64,000 nt of DNA, taken from assembly GCF_018860425.1 (NCBI RefSeq), contig NZ_JAHKPI010000024.1, positions 1-64,000 of the forward strand. The letters are read 5' to 3'. This document shows, in pieces, positions 53,647 through 63,615 of this stretch. The stretch comes from Marinobacter sp. F3R08. Lineage in GTDB: Bacteria; Pseudomonadota; Gammaproteobacteria; Pseudomonadales; Oleiphilaceae. The notes below the pieces were generated by a model. That model did no database searches. It saw nothing but the letters and a program-made list of their open reading frames with translations, and was not told the DNA's origin. A program made the translations under genes and the position numbers. How positions within the stretch are numbered: position 1 is the first letter of the stretch; each line of letters starts with the position of its first letter.

Positions 53647-54370
53647 TTTCCGCTTCCTCGAGCTTCAGTTCATAGGTGCTGCCATCCGGTTCTACCTGTT
53701 TGAGGCGGACAAGCAGGTAATCCTGCTCCGGTGAGAACCACATCAGGGTCTGACGTTTCGCATCTTCCCGAATCTTTTCGGCCTTGAGGGTGGCGGTCTG
53801 TTTGCTGCCGGTGTTCATGTTTTCACCATCAATAACCGCAAAGCGATCGGTATCAATGGATCGTCCGTCGAGGACTCTGTAGGTCATCTCGCGTTTACCG
53901 CGCTTGATGTCCTGGTGCAGCTGAAGCTGATACCCCAGCGGGTCCAGTAATCCTTCCTCTATTTCCAGCTCAAAGGGTTGGCCTTTGTACTCACCGGTTG
54001 CGATGCCGGCGGACCAGTCAAAGTCGATGGCGCTATTGCGATCGGTCACCAGAAAGCCGGACAGACGATACCTGTACCTCATCGGTATTACCTGACCGTC
54101 TTCCCAGCGAAAGATCAGCGATTCGTCGATATCGACAATAAAGGAATCGACATCCGTGCGGTATAACCAGATGTCGTTTCCCTGAGCGGTGAGGATGCGT
54201 TTCGCCGAGCCATTGAGGGAAATGCCCTTTTCCATGGCAGCGGTATAGCTGGCCTCAAAAGGGATAAGCTCTGCGCCGGGCTGAGCATGCACGGTGACCG
54301 GCGCGGCAAGGGTGCCGACACCGATCAGCAAAGCTGCGAAGCCACTTTTGGACATCAGTTGTGAGAGCAT
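53636..54370 (-). CDS. DUF3108-family periplasmic protein
   Basis: A 244-residue exported protein when started at ATG 54370; an upstream TTG at 54388 is less likely. The signal peptide ends near VTVHA. The mature region, beginning PFEASYTAAMEKGISLNG, is beta-rich and matches DUF3108, for which no role is established. It lies downstream of purM-purN on the same strand. Confidence 0.8.
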   Translation of the reverse strand: MLSQLMSKSGFAALLIGVGTLAAPVTVHAQPGAELIPFEASYTAAMEKGISLNGSAKRILTAQGNDIWLYRTDVDSFIVDIDESLIFRWEDGQVIPMRYRYRLSGFLVTDRNSAIDFDWSAGIATGEYKGQPFELEIEEGLLDPLGYQLQLHQDIKRGKREMTYRVLDGRSIDTDRFAVIDGENMNTGSKQTATLKAEKIREDAKRQTLMWFSPEQDYLLVRLKQVEPDGSTYELKLEEAEINR

Positions 54371-54460
54371 TGTGTTAAGTCCAAACAATTACCGTCATCA
54401 ATAGCGACAGTGTAGCTGCCGGGACAAGACGCCGGGATGACATTTCGTTCAGGCGAGCAC

Positions 54461-55123
54461 TCAGCTTTCGGGGAGATGCATTGGCGCGTTCAGGGGCTGG
54501 CCGTCGAACATCACGTAATCACTGCCCAGCTGAATCCTGCCTTCACAACACCAGCGCACAACGATTGGATAAAGGATGTGCTCCTTAGCCTGAACTTTTT
54601 CAGCGAGGCTTTCGGGGGTGTCGTCTGGTGCAACAGACACCTGTGCCTGTGCAATGACCGGCCCGCCATCCAGCTCCTCGGTAACGAAGTGAATGGATAC
54701 GCCATGGACGGTATCGCCGGCCTCCAGTGCCCGGCGGTGCGTGTTCAATCCGGTATATTTCGGCAGCAGCGACGGGTGAATGTTCAGCATCTTGCCCCGG
54801 AAGGCCCGGACAAAATCGGTGGTCAGGATTCGCATGAACCCTGCCAGCACGATCAGGTCGGGGTTATAGCGGAGGATGTCCGCCATCAGGGAAGCATCAA
54901 ACTCTTCCCGGGACTGGAAGTTCTTGTGATTGACCACAAAGGTTTCGATGTTGGCCTGTGCTGCACGCTCCAGGGCGAAGGCGTTGGGCTGGTTGCAGCC
55001 GACAGCAACAATCTGACCGGGATAATCGCGCTCCCGGCTGGCATCGATTAACGCCTGCAGATTGGTGCCGCTTCCGGAGGCGAGCACCAGTATTTTGGGT
55101 AAAGGGGCCTGATCTGCCTTCAT
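54461..55123 (-). CDS. purN: phosphoribosylglycinamide formyltransferase
   Basis: A 220-residue purine-pathway enzyme transferring a formyl group from 10-formyltetrahydrofolate to [15 protein letters not shown] begins the substrate site. [16 protein letters not shown] holds the catalytic His, and [19 protein letters not shown] holds the catalytic Asp. It overlaps purM by four bases. Confidence 0.98.
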   Translation of the reverse strand: MKADQAPLPKILVLASGSGTNLQALIDASRERDYPGQIVAVGCNQPNAFALERAAQANIETFVVNHKNFQSREEFDASLMADILRYNPDLIVLAGFMRILTTDFVRAFRGKMLNIHPSLLPKYTGLNTHRRALEAGDTVHGVSIHFVTEELDGGPVIAQAQVSVAPDDTPESLAEKVQAKEHILYPIVVRWCCEGRIQLGSDYVMFDGQPLNAPMHLPES

Positions 55124-56184
55124 ACTGACAGAAGCCCCGGTGCGTAACGAACGCTGGCATCAGCTTCTTCGCTGTCGGCGCGTTCAATCAGCCCAACCTG
55201 CCAGGCCTCTTCGCCCAGCGCCGCGAGGGTGTCCAGGGCCAGCTCTTTCTGGTTGGCCGGTACGCAGACAATCATGCCGATTCCGCAGTTGAACGTCCGG
55301 TACATCTCTTCACTGGCAACACCGCCGTTGTCCTTGAGCCACTGGAAGACCGGGGACAGGGTCCAGCTGGCGGTATCAATGGCGGCAACGGTTCCTTTCG
55401 GCAGCACCCTGGGAATATTCTCTGGCAGACCGCCACCGGTGATGTGGGAGAGAGCGCGAACGTCAACCTCACGAATCAGCTGAAGCAGATTCTTTACATA
55501 GATTCGCGTGGGCGCCATCAGGGCATTGGCCAGAGTGGTATCACCCACCGGCTGGTTCAGGTCGGCGTTGCTCACCTCAAGAATCTTGCGAATCAGGGAA
55601 TAACCGTTGGAGTGGGGGCCGGAGGATCCGAGTGCGATCAGCACATCACCGGCCTGTGTCCGGCTGCCGTCGATGATTTCACTGCGTTCGGCAACGCCGA
55701 CACAGAAACCTGCCAGATCGTAGTCGTCGCCTTCATACATTCCGGGCATTTCGGCGGTTTCTCCGCCCACCAGTGCGCATCCGGCTTGTTCGCAACCTGC
55801 TCCGATTCCGGTGACAACCTGAGCCGCAACGTCAACGTTGAGCTTGCCGGTGGCGTAGTAGTCCAGGAAAAAGAGTGGTTCAGCGCCGCCAACGACCAGG
55901 TCGTTCACGCACATGGCAACCAGATCAATCCCGATGCTGTCATGTTTGTCCAGTTGCATGGCCAGCCTGAGCTTGGTGCCCACGCCATCGGTGCCGGAAA
56001 CCAGCACCGGCTCATTATACCCGGCGGGAATCGAGACCATGGCGCCGAAGCCCCCGAGACCTCCAAGTACCTCGGGGCGGCGGGTGCGCGCAGCGGTGTT
56101 CTTGATTCGGCTGACAAGTTCATTGCCTGCATCGATATCGACGCCAGCATCGCGGTAGGTCAGGGAGGGCTTCTGTTCGCTCAT
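55120..56184 (-). CDS. purM: phosphoribosylformylglycinamidine cyclo-ligase
   Basis: A 354-residue AIR synthetase acting after PurN and Pur[14 protein letters not shown] and [16 protein letters not shown] are conserved ATP-site motifs. The start is ATG 56184 ([17 protein letters not shown]). A longer frame to 56301 lacks family resemblance. The operon is purM-purN. The 159-base spacer to the divergent DUF2066 gene should hold both promoters. Confidence 0.98.
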   Translation of the reverse strand: MSEQKPSLTYRDAGVDIDAGNELVSRIKNTAARTRRPEVLGGLGGFGAMVSIPAGYNEPVLVSGTDGVGTKLRLAMQLDKHDSIGIDLVAMCVNDLVVGGAEPLFFLDYYATGKLNVDVAAQVVTGIGAGCEQAGCALVGGETAEMPGMYEGDDYDLAGFCVGVAERSEIIDGSRTQAGDVLIALGSSGPHSNGYSLIRKILEVSNADLNQPVGDTTLANALMAPTRIYVKNLLQLIREVDVRALSHITGGGLPENIPRVLPKGTVAAIDTASWTLSPVFQWLKDNGGVASEEMYRTFNCGIGMIVCVPANQKELALDTLAALGEEAWQVGLIERADSEEADASVRYAPGLLSV

Positions 56185-56343
56185 GGTGTACTTAACCGTT
56201 GGCCAGTGGGTCAGGCCGCGGATTTTAACAGGTGCGGTGTGGTGCTCCAACTGTATATTGCTTTTCCGAAATTCGGGGCCGCTACTCACGCCCTGGGGCA
56301 TGGTGTATCCTATGCGCCATTAATGCGAACTCCAGGGTGTTTC

Positions 56344-57681
56344 ATGTCAGTATCAGGACAAAAGCCGGCGCGCAGGTCCGTATCCGTAACGTGGGTCCTT
56401 GCGTTATTTTCCTTTCTGCTGGTCGGGTTCTCCGCTCAGGTAACTGCGGTCACAGTCTCTGGTCTGTATACGGCAAGAGTTCCGGTTGAAGGATCCTCAT
56501 CGCGTCAGCTTACCCAGGGTTATGCGAGTGGTCTTAGCCAGGTGCTTGTCCGGGTTTCCGGCACCCGCGATGTGCTTGCCATGGACGGTGTTGATGCGCT
56601 GTTGTCCGATGCCGAGTCGCTACTGCTTTCCTATCAGGTTGCCCGGTCAGCCTCCGGACAGAGTGTTCTTGATATGTCCTTCGGGGCGGTGGGTGTGAAT
56701 CGTGCTCTGGCCTCGATCGACGCACCTGTATGGGGAGCCAACAGACCGCTTACACTGGCCTGGATTGCTGCCGAGGACAGAGGGGCGAGAACGCTTGTCA
56801 CCAGATCTGCATCAGGGAGCGAATTGAATGCCTCTGGTCGTTGGCAGGCTGCGTTTGATGAGGCCGCCCGCAAGCGGGGTTTGCCTGTGGCGCTCCCGCC
56901 GTCCGGTCTTGCTTCGGATCGGGAGTTGCTCTCGGATATCTGGGGCCAGTTTATTGATCGGGTGAAATCTGCCTCTGATGATCTGGATCATGATGTCCTG
57001 GCGTTGGTACGGGTTAGTCGCTCCGGTGGGCAATGGCGTGCCGGGTGGGTATTTGATGGTATGGCCATGGATGCCGGGGAAGAGTCGGTAACCGCCCAGA
57101 GTCCGGAGGCGTTGGCGGAGGCGATGATCAATCGCTGGGCCGAAATGTACGCCAGCAGATACGCTGTTGCCGCCTCGGAGGTAGGTGAATCCCCCCAGGT
57201 GGATATCGTCTTGAGTGGTGTCACGTCACTGGAAGACTATGCCGGGGCGAATAAAGTTCTGGAGGGACTGATCCCCGTTGTTAGTGTAGGTGCCCACCGG
57301 GTGCGTGATGAACAGCTTACTCTGCGGGTCGCTTTTTCCGGCGAGCTGGATCAGCTTCGTGAGTATATTGCACTTGATCCGCGCTTTGTGCCCATGGAAT
57401 CCGGCGTTTCGGCCGAGCCCGCAAGTACTGCTGGCCTGGCAACGGATCAGAGTGGGGCGTCTGCCACCAATACGGATGCCGGGCCTGAGGGTAATGAGAC
57501 CCGAGCACAGGAGCCGGGCGAGCAAACCGCCTCTGGCGTGTCCGGAGATGGGTCCGTTCTGACCTATCAGCCGGTGCCTGTCGATGAGGAGGAGGCGAGG
57601 GAAGCGTTCGAATCCCTCTACCAGGTCCTGTATTATCGTTGGCAACCGTCTTCTGTCATCGGGAGCGATGGCGGCGAATAA
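56344..57681 (+). CDS. DUF2066-family exported protein
   Basis: A 445-residue protein with a signal peptide (hydrophobic core WVLALFSFLLVGF) from ATG 56344, which has AGGGTG upstream; ATG 56323 is an alternative. The body matches DUF2066, of unknown function, followed by a low-complexity Ala/Gly/Glu/Thr segment around residues 355-400. It is divergent from purM and upstream of the CDP-alcohol transferase and hda, an arrangement conserved in pseudomonads. Confidence 0.8.
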   Translation: MSVSGQKPARRSVSVTWVLALFSFLLVGFSAQVTAVTVSGLYTARVPVEGSSSRQLTQGYASGLSQVLVRVSGTRDVLAMDGVDALLSDAESLLLSYQVARSASGQSVLDMSFGAVGVNRALASIDAPVWGANRPLTLAWIAAEDRGARTLVTRSASGSELNASGRWQAAFDEAARKRGLPVALPPSGLASDRELLSDIWGQFIDRVKSASDDLDHDVLALVRVSRSGGQWRAGWVFDGMAMDAGEESVTAQSPEALAEAMINRWAEMYASRYAVAASEVGESPQVDIVLSGVTSLEDYAGANKVLEGLIPVVSVGAHRVRDEQLTLRVAFSGELDQLREYIALDPRFVPMESGVSAEPASTAGLATDQSGASATNTDAGPEGNETRAQEPGEQTASGVSGDGSVLTYQPVPVDEEEAREAFESLYQVLYYRWQPSSVIGSDGGE

Positions 57682-57702
57682 GGTGTAATCGGAGGGAGCC
57701 TG

Positions 57703-58263
57703 TTGAATTTGCACCGCTGGCGCTGGATTCCCAATGCCCTGACGTTCGTACGTATTCTCCTGATTGCTCCCTTTGCCGGAGCGCTGCTGACGGGGGATTA
57801 TCGCCGGGCGTTGCTGATCTTTTTTCTGGCGGCGGGCACAGATGCCATTGACGGGTTCCTGGCCAGGCATTTCAACTGGCGTTCCCGGCTTGGGGCAATT
57901 GCGGACCCGCTGGCCGACAAGGCTCTGCTCATTACGGCCTACCTGATGCTGACCATCACTGCCATTTTGCCGTTTTGGCTATTTTTACTGGTTCTCGGGC
58001 GAGATCTGCTGATAGTGGTGGGCGCATTGGCGTATCACTACATGATTGGTCGCTACGACATGGCGCCAAGTATTCCCGGAAAGCTCAACACACTTATTCA
58101 GATACTTGTCGTCCTGGCTATTATCGTGTTTCTCGCAGATTTACCGATGCAACCGTGGGTGGTGGAGGCCGGAACCGTATTGGTTGCTGTCTCGACTGTT
58201 TTCAGTGGTGCCCACTATCTGTGTGTTTGGGGGCTGCGTGCCTGGAGGACGACCCGGTCATGA
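57703..58263 (+). CDS. CDP-alcohol phosphatidyltransferase family protein
   Basis: A 186-residue inner-membrane enzyme with TTG start and GGAGGGAG upstream. The complete CDP-alcohol motif is present (DAIDGFLAR, then GAIADPLADK), and about five hydrophobic helices follow. It resembles PgsA-type phosphatidylglycerophosphate synthases, but a second copy may exist in the genome, so the exact product is left open. It overlaps hda by four bases. Confidence 0.88.
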   Translation: MNLHRWRWIPNALTFVRILLIAPFAGALLTGDYRRALLIFFLAAGTDAIDGFLARHFNWRSRLGAIADPLADKALLITAYLMLTITAILPFWLFLLVLGRDLLIVVGALAYHYMIGRYDMAPSIPGKLNTLIQILVVLAIIVFLADLPMQPWVVEAGTVLVAVSTVFSGAHYLCVWGLRAWRTTRS

Positions 58264-58958
58264 CGGCTTCCCAATTGGTACTCGGGGTTAAATTACGGGA
58301 CGATGCCCGCTTCGACAATTTTCACGGTGACCGGAACACAAATGCCGCCAAGCGTGTTGAAACCGTCTGTCATCAGCCAAATGGTGTTCCGGTGGTTGTT
58401 TTATGCGGCGTTGCCGATACTGGCAAGAGTCATCTGCTACAAGCCGCCTGCCACCTGGGCGAAAAGCAGGGCAGGGCTGCGGTCTGTGTCAGCATTGCAG
58501 AGCTTGAGCCGTTTGGGCCTGATGCCCTGTCGGGGCTGGAGGCTTATGACATTGTCTGTCTGGACGATGTCGACCGTATTGCGGGCCAGGGCGTGTGGGA
58601 AGAGGCTATCTTCCATCTTTACAATCGGATTCAGGACCGGGGCGGTCTGTTGCTGATAAGTCTGGCTGATTTGCCTGGCAGCCTGCCCTTCAGGTTGCCG
58701 GATCTGGTCTCGCGATTCAGTCACGGTCTGATCATTCAGCTGGGTATCTACCGCGATGAGGATCGTCTAAAGATTTTGAGGGCGCGTGCCGAGAAGCGCG
58801 GTCTGGTGATGGCGGATGATGTGGCAAGCTACATTATGCGTCGGGCACCTCGACGCCTCGGTGATTTGCTGGGAATTCTGGATATACTGGATGAAAATTC
58901 ACTACAGGCACAGAGAAGACTTACGATCCCGTTTGTGAAAACAGTGATGGAGTGGTGA
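58260..58958 (+). CDS. hda: DnaA regulatory inactivator Hda
   Basis: A 232-residue AAA+ protein homologous to DnaA domain III. With the loaded clamp it triggers ATP hydrolysis by DnaA. Walker A is GVADTGKSH, Walker B is IVCLDDVD, and sensor 2 lies in RRAPRRLGDLLGILD. The ATG overlaps the preceding gene (ATGA). The start at 58260 fits the family; the longer frame to 57975 is an artefact. Confidence 0.93.
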   Translation: MTASQLVLGVKLRDDARFDNFHGDRNTNAAKRVETVCHQPNGVPVVVLCGVADTGKSHLLQAACHLGEKQGRAAVCVSIAELEPFGPDALSGLEAYDIVCLDDVDRIAGQGVWEEAIFHLYNRIQDRGGLLLISLADLPGSLPFRLPDLVSRFSHGLIIQLGIYRDEDRLKILRARAEKRGLVMADDVASYIMRRAPRRLGDLLGILDILDENSLQAQRRLTIPFVKTVMEW

Positions 58959-59038
58959 GCGTCGCGAGCGTGGTGAGTGAGCCTCTGGTTCAGAGTGATG
59001 CAAACGGGCGATAACGGGTTCATCAAGGGAGAGACGAA

Positions 59039-59836
59039 ATGAGACGGGTGGTATTCAACCAGAAAGGTGGTGTCGGTAAGTCCAGCATCACGTGCAATCT
59101 TGCTGCTATCAGTGCCGCTCGTGGAAAACGAACGTTGGTTGTGGATCTCGATCCCCAGGGAAACTCCACCCACTATTTACTGGGAAAGCCCGCCAGCGAA
59201 CTGAAGGACACTGTTGCCGATATGCTTGAACAGACGGTTGCGTTTACCGTGTTCAATCGCCGGCCCGACGAATTTGTCCACGCCTCACCGTTCAAGAACC
59301 TGTTTGTGATGCCGTCCAGCCCTGAGTTGGATTTCCTGGAGCGTAAGCTCGAGGCCAAGCACAAGATCTACAAGCTGAGGGAGGCTCTGAAAAAGCTCGG
59401 TGAATCCTTCGATGCGATATATATTGATACTGCCCCTGCGCTTAATTTCTATACCCGGTCTGCACTGATTGCGGCCGAGCGCTGCCTGATACCGTTCGAC
59501 TGTGACGACTTTTCCCGCCAGGCCTTGTACAACATTCTCCATGAGATTCGCGATCTCCAGGAAGATCATAACGAAGACCTTGTGGTAGAGGGGATTGTTG
59601 CCAATCAGTTCCAGCCCCGCGCCAGTTTGCCCAAGCAACTGGTCAGGGAGCTTACCGAGGAAGGCTTGCCGGTTCTTCCTGTGCGGCTTTCAAGTTCCGT
59701 TAAAATGAAAGAGTCCCATCAGAGCCGGCAGCCCCTGATTCATATGGCGCCCAAGCACCCGTTGACACGTCAGTACGAGGACCTCTTCCGGGTCCTGCAC
59801 GGTGAAACAGTAGAGCTTGAGCCGCTCACCGATTGA
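59039..59836 (+). CDS. ParA-family ATPase, orphan
   Basis: A 265-residue ParA/MinD-type ATPase. Deviant Walker A KGGVGKSS (residues 9-16), LVVDLDPQGNSTHYLLG and IYIDTAPALNFYTRSAL are clear. No parB or other partition gene is adjacent, so it is not a standard chromosome partition locus. Orphan ParA proteins often position protein complexes. It follows hda after 80 bases, with GGGAGAG before the start, and precedes a YqcC gene by 12 bases. Confidence 0.88.
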   Translation: MRRVVFNQKGGVGKSSITCNLAAISAARGKRTLVVDLDPQGNSTHYLLGKPASELKDTVADMLEQTVAFTVFNRRPDEFVHASPFKNLFVMPSSPELDFLERKLEAKHKIYKLREALKKLGESFDAIYIDTAPALNFYTRSALIAAERCLIPFDCDDFSRQALYNILHEIRDLQEDHNEDLVVEGIVANQFQPRASLPKQLVRELTEEGLPVLPVRLSSSVKMKESHQSRQPLIHMAPKHPLTRQYEDLFRVLHGETVELEPLTD

Positions 59837-59848
59837 AGCGAGATTGAT

Positions 59849-60184
59849 ATGACCGAATCCGGTAACCTGATCGGGCAGGTTGCAGACTGCCTTCTGGGCA
59901 TTGAGATGGAGTTGCGCAATTTGGGGCTTTGGGAGTCTGAGGCACCTCCGGAAGAGGCTTTCCAGAGCGCTCAGCCATTCTGCCTGGATACTCTGGAATT
60001 CACCCAGTGGCTACAGTTTGTCTTTGTGGCCCGGATGAAGGTGATCATTGAAAATGACCACGCGTTGCCCTCGGCTTCCGGCATCGCACCCATGGCCGAG
60101 GAGCATTTTCGTGGACGTCGCGAGTCTGGCGACCGGTTGGTTCGTGAGCTTGAAGCAATCGACCGTTTGCTCAGTGGCGAATGA
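59849..60184 (+). CDS. YqcC-family protein
   Basis: A 111-residue helical protein resembling E. coli YqcC. Landmarks are LRNLGLWESEAPPEEAFQS, and FCLDTLEFTQWLQFVFVARM in the middle. No function is established; in E. coli it is next to truC. Here it is 12 bases after the parA-like gene and ends against nadC, with the stop codons adjacent. Confidence 0.8.
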   Translation: MTESGNLIGQVADCLLGIEMELRNLGLWESEAPPEEAFQSAQPFCLDTLEFTQWLQFVFVARMKVIIENDHALPSASGIAPMAEEHFRGRRESGDRLVRELEAIDRLLSGE

Positions 60185-61024
60185 TCAATCCAGGCGCATG
60201 GACAAGTCCACGGCTTTCACGTCTTTGGTCAGCGCCCCGATCGAGATGAAGTCGACGCCGGTCTCTGCAATTGGAACCAGAGTGTCTGCATTGATCCCTC
60301 CGGAGGCCTCGAGTTTTGCGCGACCCCTGGTGGTAGCAACCGCTGTTCGCATGTCCTCCAGTGAAAATTCATCCAGCATGATGATGTCTGCGCCGGCGGT
60401 CAGCGCTTGCGCGAGTTCGTCAAGGTTCTCGGTTTCCACCTCAACGGGCTTGCCGGGGGCAATCTGATGTGCGGCCTGAATGGCTTCGGCAATAGAACCG
60501 CAGGCAGCAATGTGATTTTCCTTGATCAGAAAGGCATCCCAGAGCCCGATACGATGGTTGAAACAACCTCCGCAGGTAACCGCGTATTTCTGGGCCAGGC
60601 GCAGGCCTGGCAAGGTTTTCCGGGTGTCCAGCAGGCGAACGTTGGTGTGGGCAACCCGGGTGGCATAGCCGGCGCACGCCGTGGCGACCCCGGAAAGGGT
60701 TTGCAGCCAGTTCAGTGCGGCACGTTCAGAGCTCAACAGACTTCTGGCAGGCCCCTCCATGGTAAACAATACCTGGTCTGGTGAAACGGCTTCACCGTCG
60801 GAGACCTGCCAGGTGAGTTCAACAGCCGGATCAACCTGCCGGAAAACCTCGTCGACCCATTCCGTGCCTGCAATGGTTGCGGTTTCCCGGGTAATAACGC
60901 GGCCTTGCGAATGCTTGTCGGCGGGTATCAGTTTGGCCGTGACATCACCATCACCGATATCTTCTCGCAGGCTTTGAGCAACATTTTCGATTCTGGCCTG
61001 ACGAAGGAGTTCAGGGGGGATCAT
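60185..61024 (-). CDS. nadC: nicotinate-nucleotide diphosphorylase (carboxylating)
   Basis: A 279-residue enzyme converting quinolinate and PRPP to nicotinate mononucleotide in NAD synthesis. Motifs include [16 protein letters not shown] near the N-terminus, [17 protein letters not shown], and [16 protein letters not shown] start at ATG 61024; a TTG at 61072 would give 16 extra residues. It is divergent from the DUF1631 gene. Confidence 0.96.
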   Translation of the reverse strand: MIPPELLRQARIENVAQSLREDIGDGDVTAKLIPADKHSQGRVITRETATIAGTEWVDEVFRQVDPAVELTWQVSDGEAVSPDQVLFTMEGPARSLLSSERAALNWLQTLSGVATACAGYATRVAHTNVRLLDTRKTLPGLRLAQKYAVTCGGCFNHRIGLWDAFLIKENHIAACGSIAEAIQAAHQIAPGKPVEVETENLDELAQALTAGADIIMLDEFSLEDMRTAVATTRGRAKLEASGGINADTLVPIAETGVDFISIGALTKDVKAVDLSMRLD

Positions 61025-61153
61025 AGGGCAAAGTGTCCGATGCAGTGGGTTGTGGTCTTTCAGGGTTGCCAATTCTAAAGCGCAGCCTCTGAATCGCCAA
61101 ATTCGTCAGTTTGCACTGCTAAACTGTGACGCAGTTCAGGTGTACACAAAAGG

Positions 61154-61202
61154 TGACAAATTCTGACACAAACTGACGTGAGCAGACCGTATGATCTAAA
61201 GT
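61154..61202 (+). promoter_or_regulatory. three phased TGAC decamers and candidate promoter upstream of the DUF1631 gene
   Basis: Three direct repeats of the form TGACnnnnnC start at 61154, 61164 and 61174, exactly 10 bases apart. A further TGACG lies at 61127. TATGAT (61190) or TAAAGT (61197, 18 bases after CTGACG) could be the -10. I infer a regulator-binding array overlapping the promoter. The spacer as a whole is AT-richer than its surroundings. Confidence 0.4.
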
Positions 61203-61248
61203 TAAGAAATTCTCGGGTATTCATTGGAACACAGGGCAAATAAGCGAC

Positions 61249-63546
61249 ATGGTGCACTACAACAAGGTTGTCAGCTTTTCAGGCAAAAAGCCGCCAGCCC
61301 GGTTCTCGTTGCCGGCTGAACTCGTTCGACTGCGTGACGCATCGGGTCAGTCTCTGAAGACTGTGCTTGCCAAGTTTTTTGACCGCGCAGATGACGCCCT
61401 GTTCGAGCTTGCCGACAGGGCTGGCTCAAACCTCGATCAGACCGCCTACTTTGACGCCATGCGCGAGCTCAGGCTCCGCCGCAAACCCATGGTTGTATCC
61501 ATTCTCCAGTATGTCAGCCAGGCATTTAATGAAATCGGGAAATTTCAGCCCCAGCCATCGGGCAACTCTCTCGACGATGTTGATGGCGAATCACTGAGTC
61601 TCCTCGATCACTCCCAGCTTGAGCAGCAGGTGGCTGTCGACAATCTGATCAACAAACTCAGAAATCGTCACACGGAGCAGATTCGTCTGTTGACGGTGCG
61701 GGTTGGTCATATGGTGCCGGATATCGAGCTGAAGGATGCTCAGATGCCTCTGAGTCCTGAGATCATCTGTGGTGGTGTTGCCGAGGCCTGTTCCGATCTG
61801 GATATTGATATCCGGGCCAAGCTGGTGGTTCTGAAGTTGTTCGACCGTCTGCTGGTTGACACGCTGGGTGAGTTCTACAAAGAAGCAAACCGCACCCTGA
61901 TTAACGAGGGGGTAATGCCTGATATGAAGCGGCCTCCTGCCGGCAAGGTGTCCACACGGGTGAGTCAAAGCCCGTCGGGCGAAGGTCACACGGTAACGGC
62001 CTCCGAGACTTTAGACAGTTCAGACTATGATGGCGAGGGCGTTTCTCAGTCCCAGGCCACCTTCTCAGAGCTCAGTGCGCTATTGCACCGCAGTGATGCC
62101 GGATCAACCAGCGAAGGGGTTTCTCCGGGCGAAGGTTACATTGATACCGACCGCCTCATGGCCCGTCTTACCGAGGCTCAGTCCAATAGCCGGCAATGGA
62201 ACGATGGGACTGTTGTACCCCTGACTGAGCAGCTTCAACCCATTCTGCGCTCTGGCGAAGGGCATGGCCTCAACGTGGGACAGGTGGACAGCGATGTCAT
62301 TAATCTGGTTTCCATGCTGTTCGATTTCATCCTTGAGGATCGGCACCTGCATCCGGTGATGAAGGCATTGATCGGGCGCCTGCAGATTCCGGTGCTGAAA
62401 GTGGCGTTAAGCGACAAGAATTTTTTCAATCGCGGTGGTCATCCGGTCCGCAAGTTGCTCAACGAACTGGCCCTCTCTGCCATCGGCTGGACCGAGAAGA
62501 AGGCCGGTCAGAAAGACCCGCTGAGGGAGAAAATTGAATCAGTGGTGGATCGGGTGCTCAGTGAGTTCACCACGAACGTCAAGCTGTTCGAGACGCTGCT
62601 GGAAGACTTCAGTCACTTCATGGATCTTGATCGCAGGCGTCGTGAGCTGGTGGAGCAGAGGCTTCGTGATGCCGAAGAAGGTCGGGCTCGTCAGGAACGG
62701 GCGTCAGAGGTGGCGGAAGCCTTGGTGCAGGACCTGACCGAGCAACGTGACCTTCCCGAGCCGGTGACCCGGTTGCTCAACGAGGCGTGGGTCAAGTATT
62801 TGCAATGGGTGGTTCTCAGAGAAGGTGAGGACAGTGATCGCTGGCAATACGCTGAAAACCTGACCGGACAACTGGTGTGGAGCGTGGACCCTCGTCCGGT
62901 CAATGAGTCCACCCGTGGCGAGTTATTGCGGGCGATTCCTGCCATCGTGGATGACCTCCGAAAAGCACTGCAGGAAATCTCCTGGGATCCGTTTGCCACC
63001 GATGCGGCGATTCGTGATCTTGAACTTGCGCATGTGGATGTTTTTCAGCGTCTGGTAACGGCGCCGTCCCGTCCCGAATTCGCTGAGGAACCGGCGGATG
63101 TGCTCCAGCCTCAAAAGCCTGTGGATACGGTCGAGGCAACTCCGGCACCTGCTGAAGTGGTCAATGAAGTTGTGGTGCCAGGTGCGTCTGTTGCGACAGC
63201 GGTTGAAGCCGTCACCGAGGCTTCAACCGAGGATAGCGGAATAACCGGGACAGCCGATCCGGTGTCGTCTCAGTGGCTGCAAAAGGCCGAAAGCCTCCGT
63301 GTAGGCTCCTGGATTGAACTCACTCGTGACGAAACCAGGATTCGCTGCAAGCTTGCGGCTTTTATCAAGGCTACCGGGAAGTACATTTTCGTGAACCGCA
63401 GTGGTGCCAAAGTGGCCGAGTATTTCCGTCAGGAACTGGCTGAAGACATGGAAGCCGGGAACATCGGGATGCTGGATGATGGCCTGATTTTTGACCGGGC
63501 ACTGGAATCGATCATAGACAATCTCCGCAGCAGCCGTAAGGACTGA
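61249..63546 (+). CDS. DUF1631-family protein
   Basis: A 765-residue, mostly helical cytosolic protein. It matches DUF1631, a family found next to nadC and ampD in pseudomonads. A coiled-coil region (about residues 440-500) precedes a Pro/Ala/Val/Glu-rich linker (about 605-670). A compact C-terminal domain of ~90 residues follows (LRVGSWIEL, then KYIFVNRSGAKVAEY), beta-rich in appearance and reminiscent of PilZ-like folds. That fold guess is inference; the function is unknown. Confidence 0.85.
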   Translation: MVHYNKVVSFSGKKPPARFSLPAELVRLRDASGQSLKTVLAKFFDRADDALFELADRAGSNLDQTAYFDAMRELRLRRKPMVVSILQYVSQAFNEIGKFQPQPSGNSLDDVDGESLSLLDHSQLEQQVAVDNLINKLRNRHTEQIRLLTVRVGHMVPDIELKDAQMPLSPEIICGGVAEACSDLDIDIRAKLVVLKLFDRLLVDTLGEFYKEANRTLINEGVMPDMKRPPAGKVSTRVSQSPSGEGHTVTASETLDSSDYDGEGVSQSQATFSELSALLHRSDAGSTSEGVSPGEGYIDTDRLMARLTEAQSNSRQWNDGTVVPLTEQLQPILRSGEGHGLNVGQVDSDVINLVSMLFDFILEDRHLHPVMKALIGRLQIPVLKVALSDKNFFNRGGHPVRKLLNELALSAIGWTEKKAGQKDPLREKIESVVDRVLSEFTTNVKLFETLLEDFSHFMDLDRRRRELVEQRLRDAEEGRARQERASEVAEALVQDLTEQRDLPEPVTRLLNEAWVKYLQWVVLREGEDSDRWQYAENLTGQLVWSVDPRPVNESTRGELLRAIPAIVDDLRKALQEISWDPFATDAAIRDLELAHVDVFQRLVTAPSRPEFAEEPADVLQPQKPVDTVEATPAPAEVVNEVVVPGASVATAVEAVTEASTEDSGITGTADPVSSQWLQKAESLRVGSWIELTRDETRIRCKLAAFIKATGKYIFVNRSGAKVAEYFRQELAEDMEAGNIGMLDDGLIFDRALESIIDNLRSSRKD

Positions 63547-63615
63547 TTCATAGCAACCGTGGCAACTTTGTGATTCAATCAGGGCGTGTAATACTCTGAA
63601 ACTTTTGGAATTACT

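Noticed and set aside
55444-56343. N-terminal 300-residue extension of the DUF2066 reading frame
   Set aside because: This part is antisense to purM; a signal peptide and ribosome-binding site support the start at 56344.
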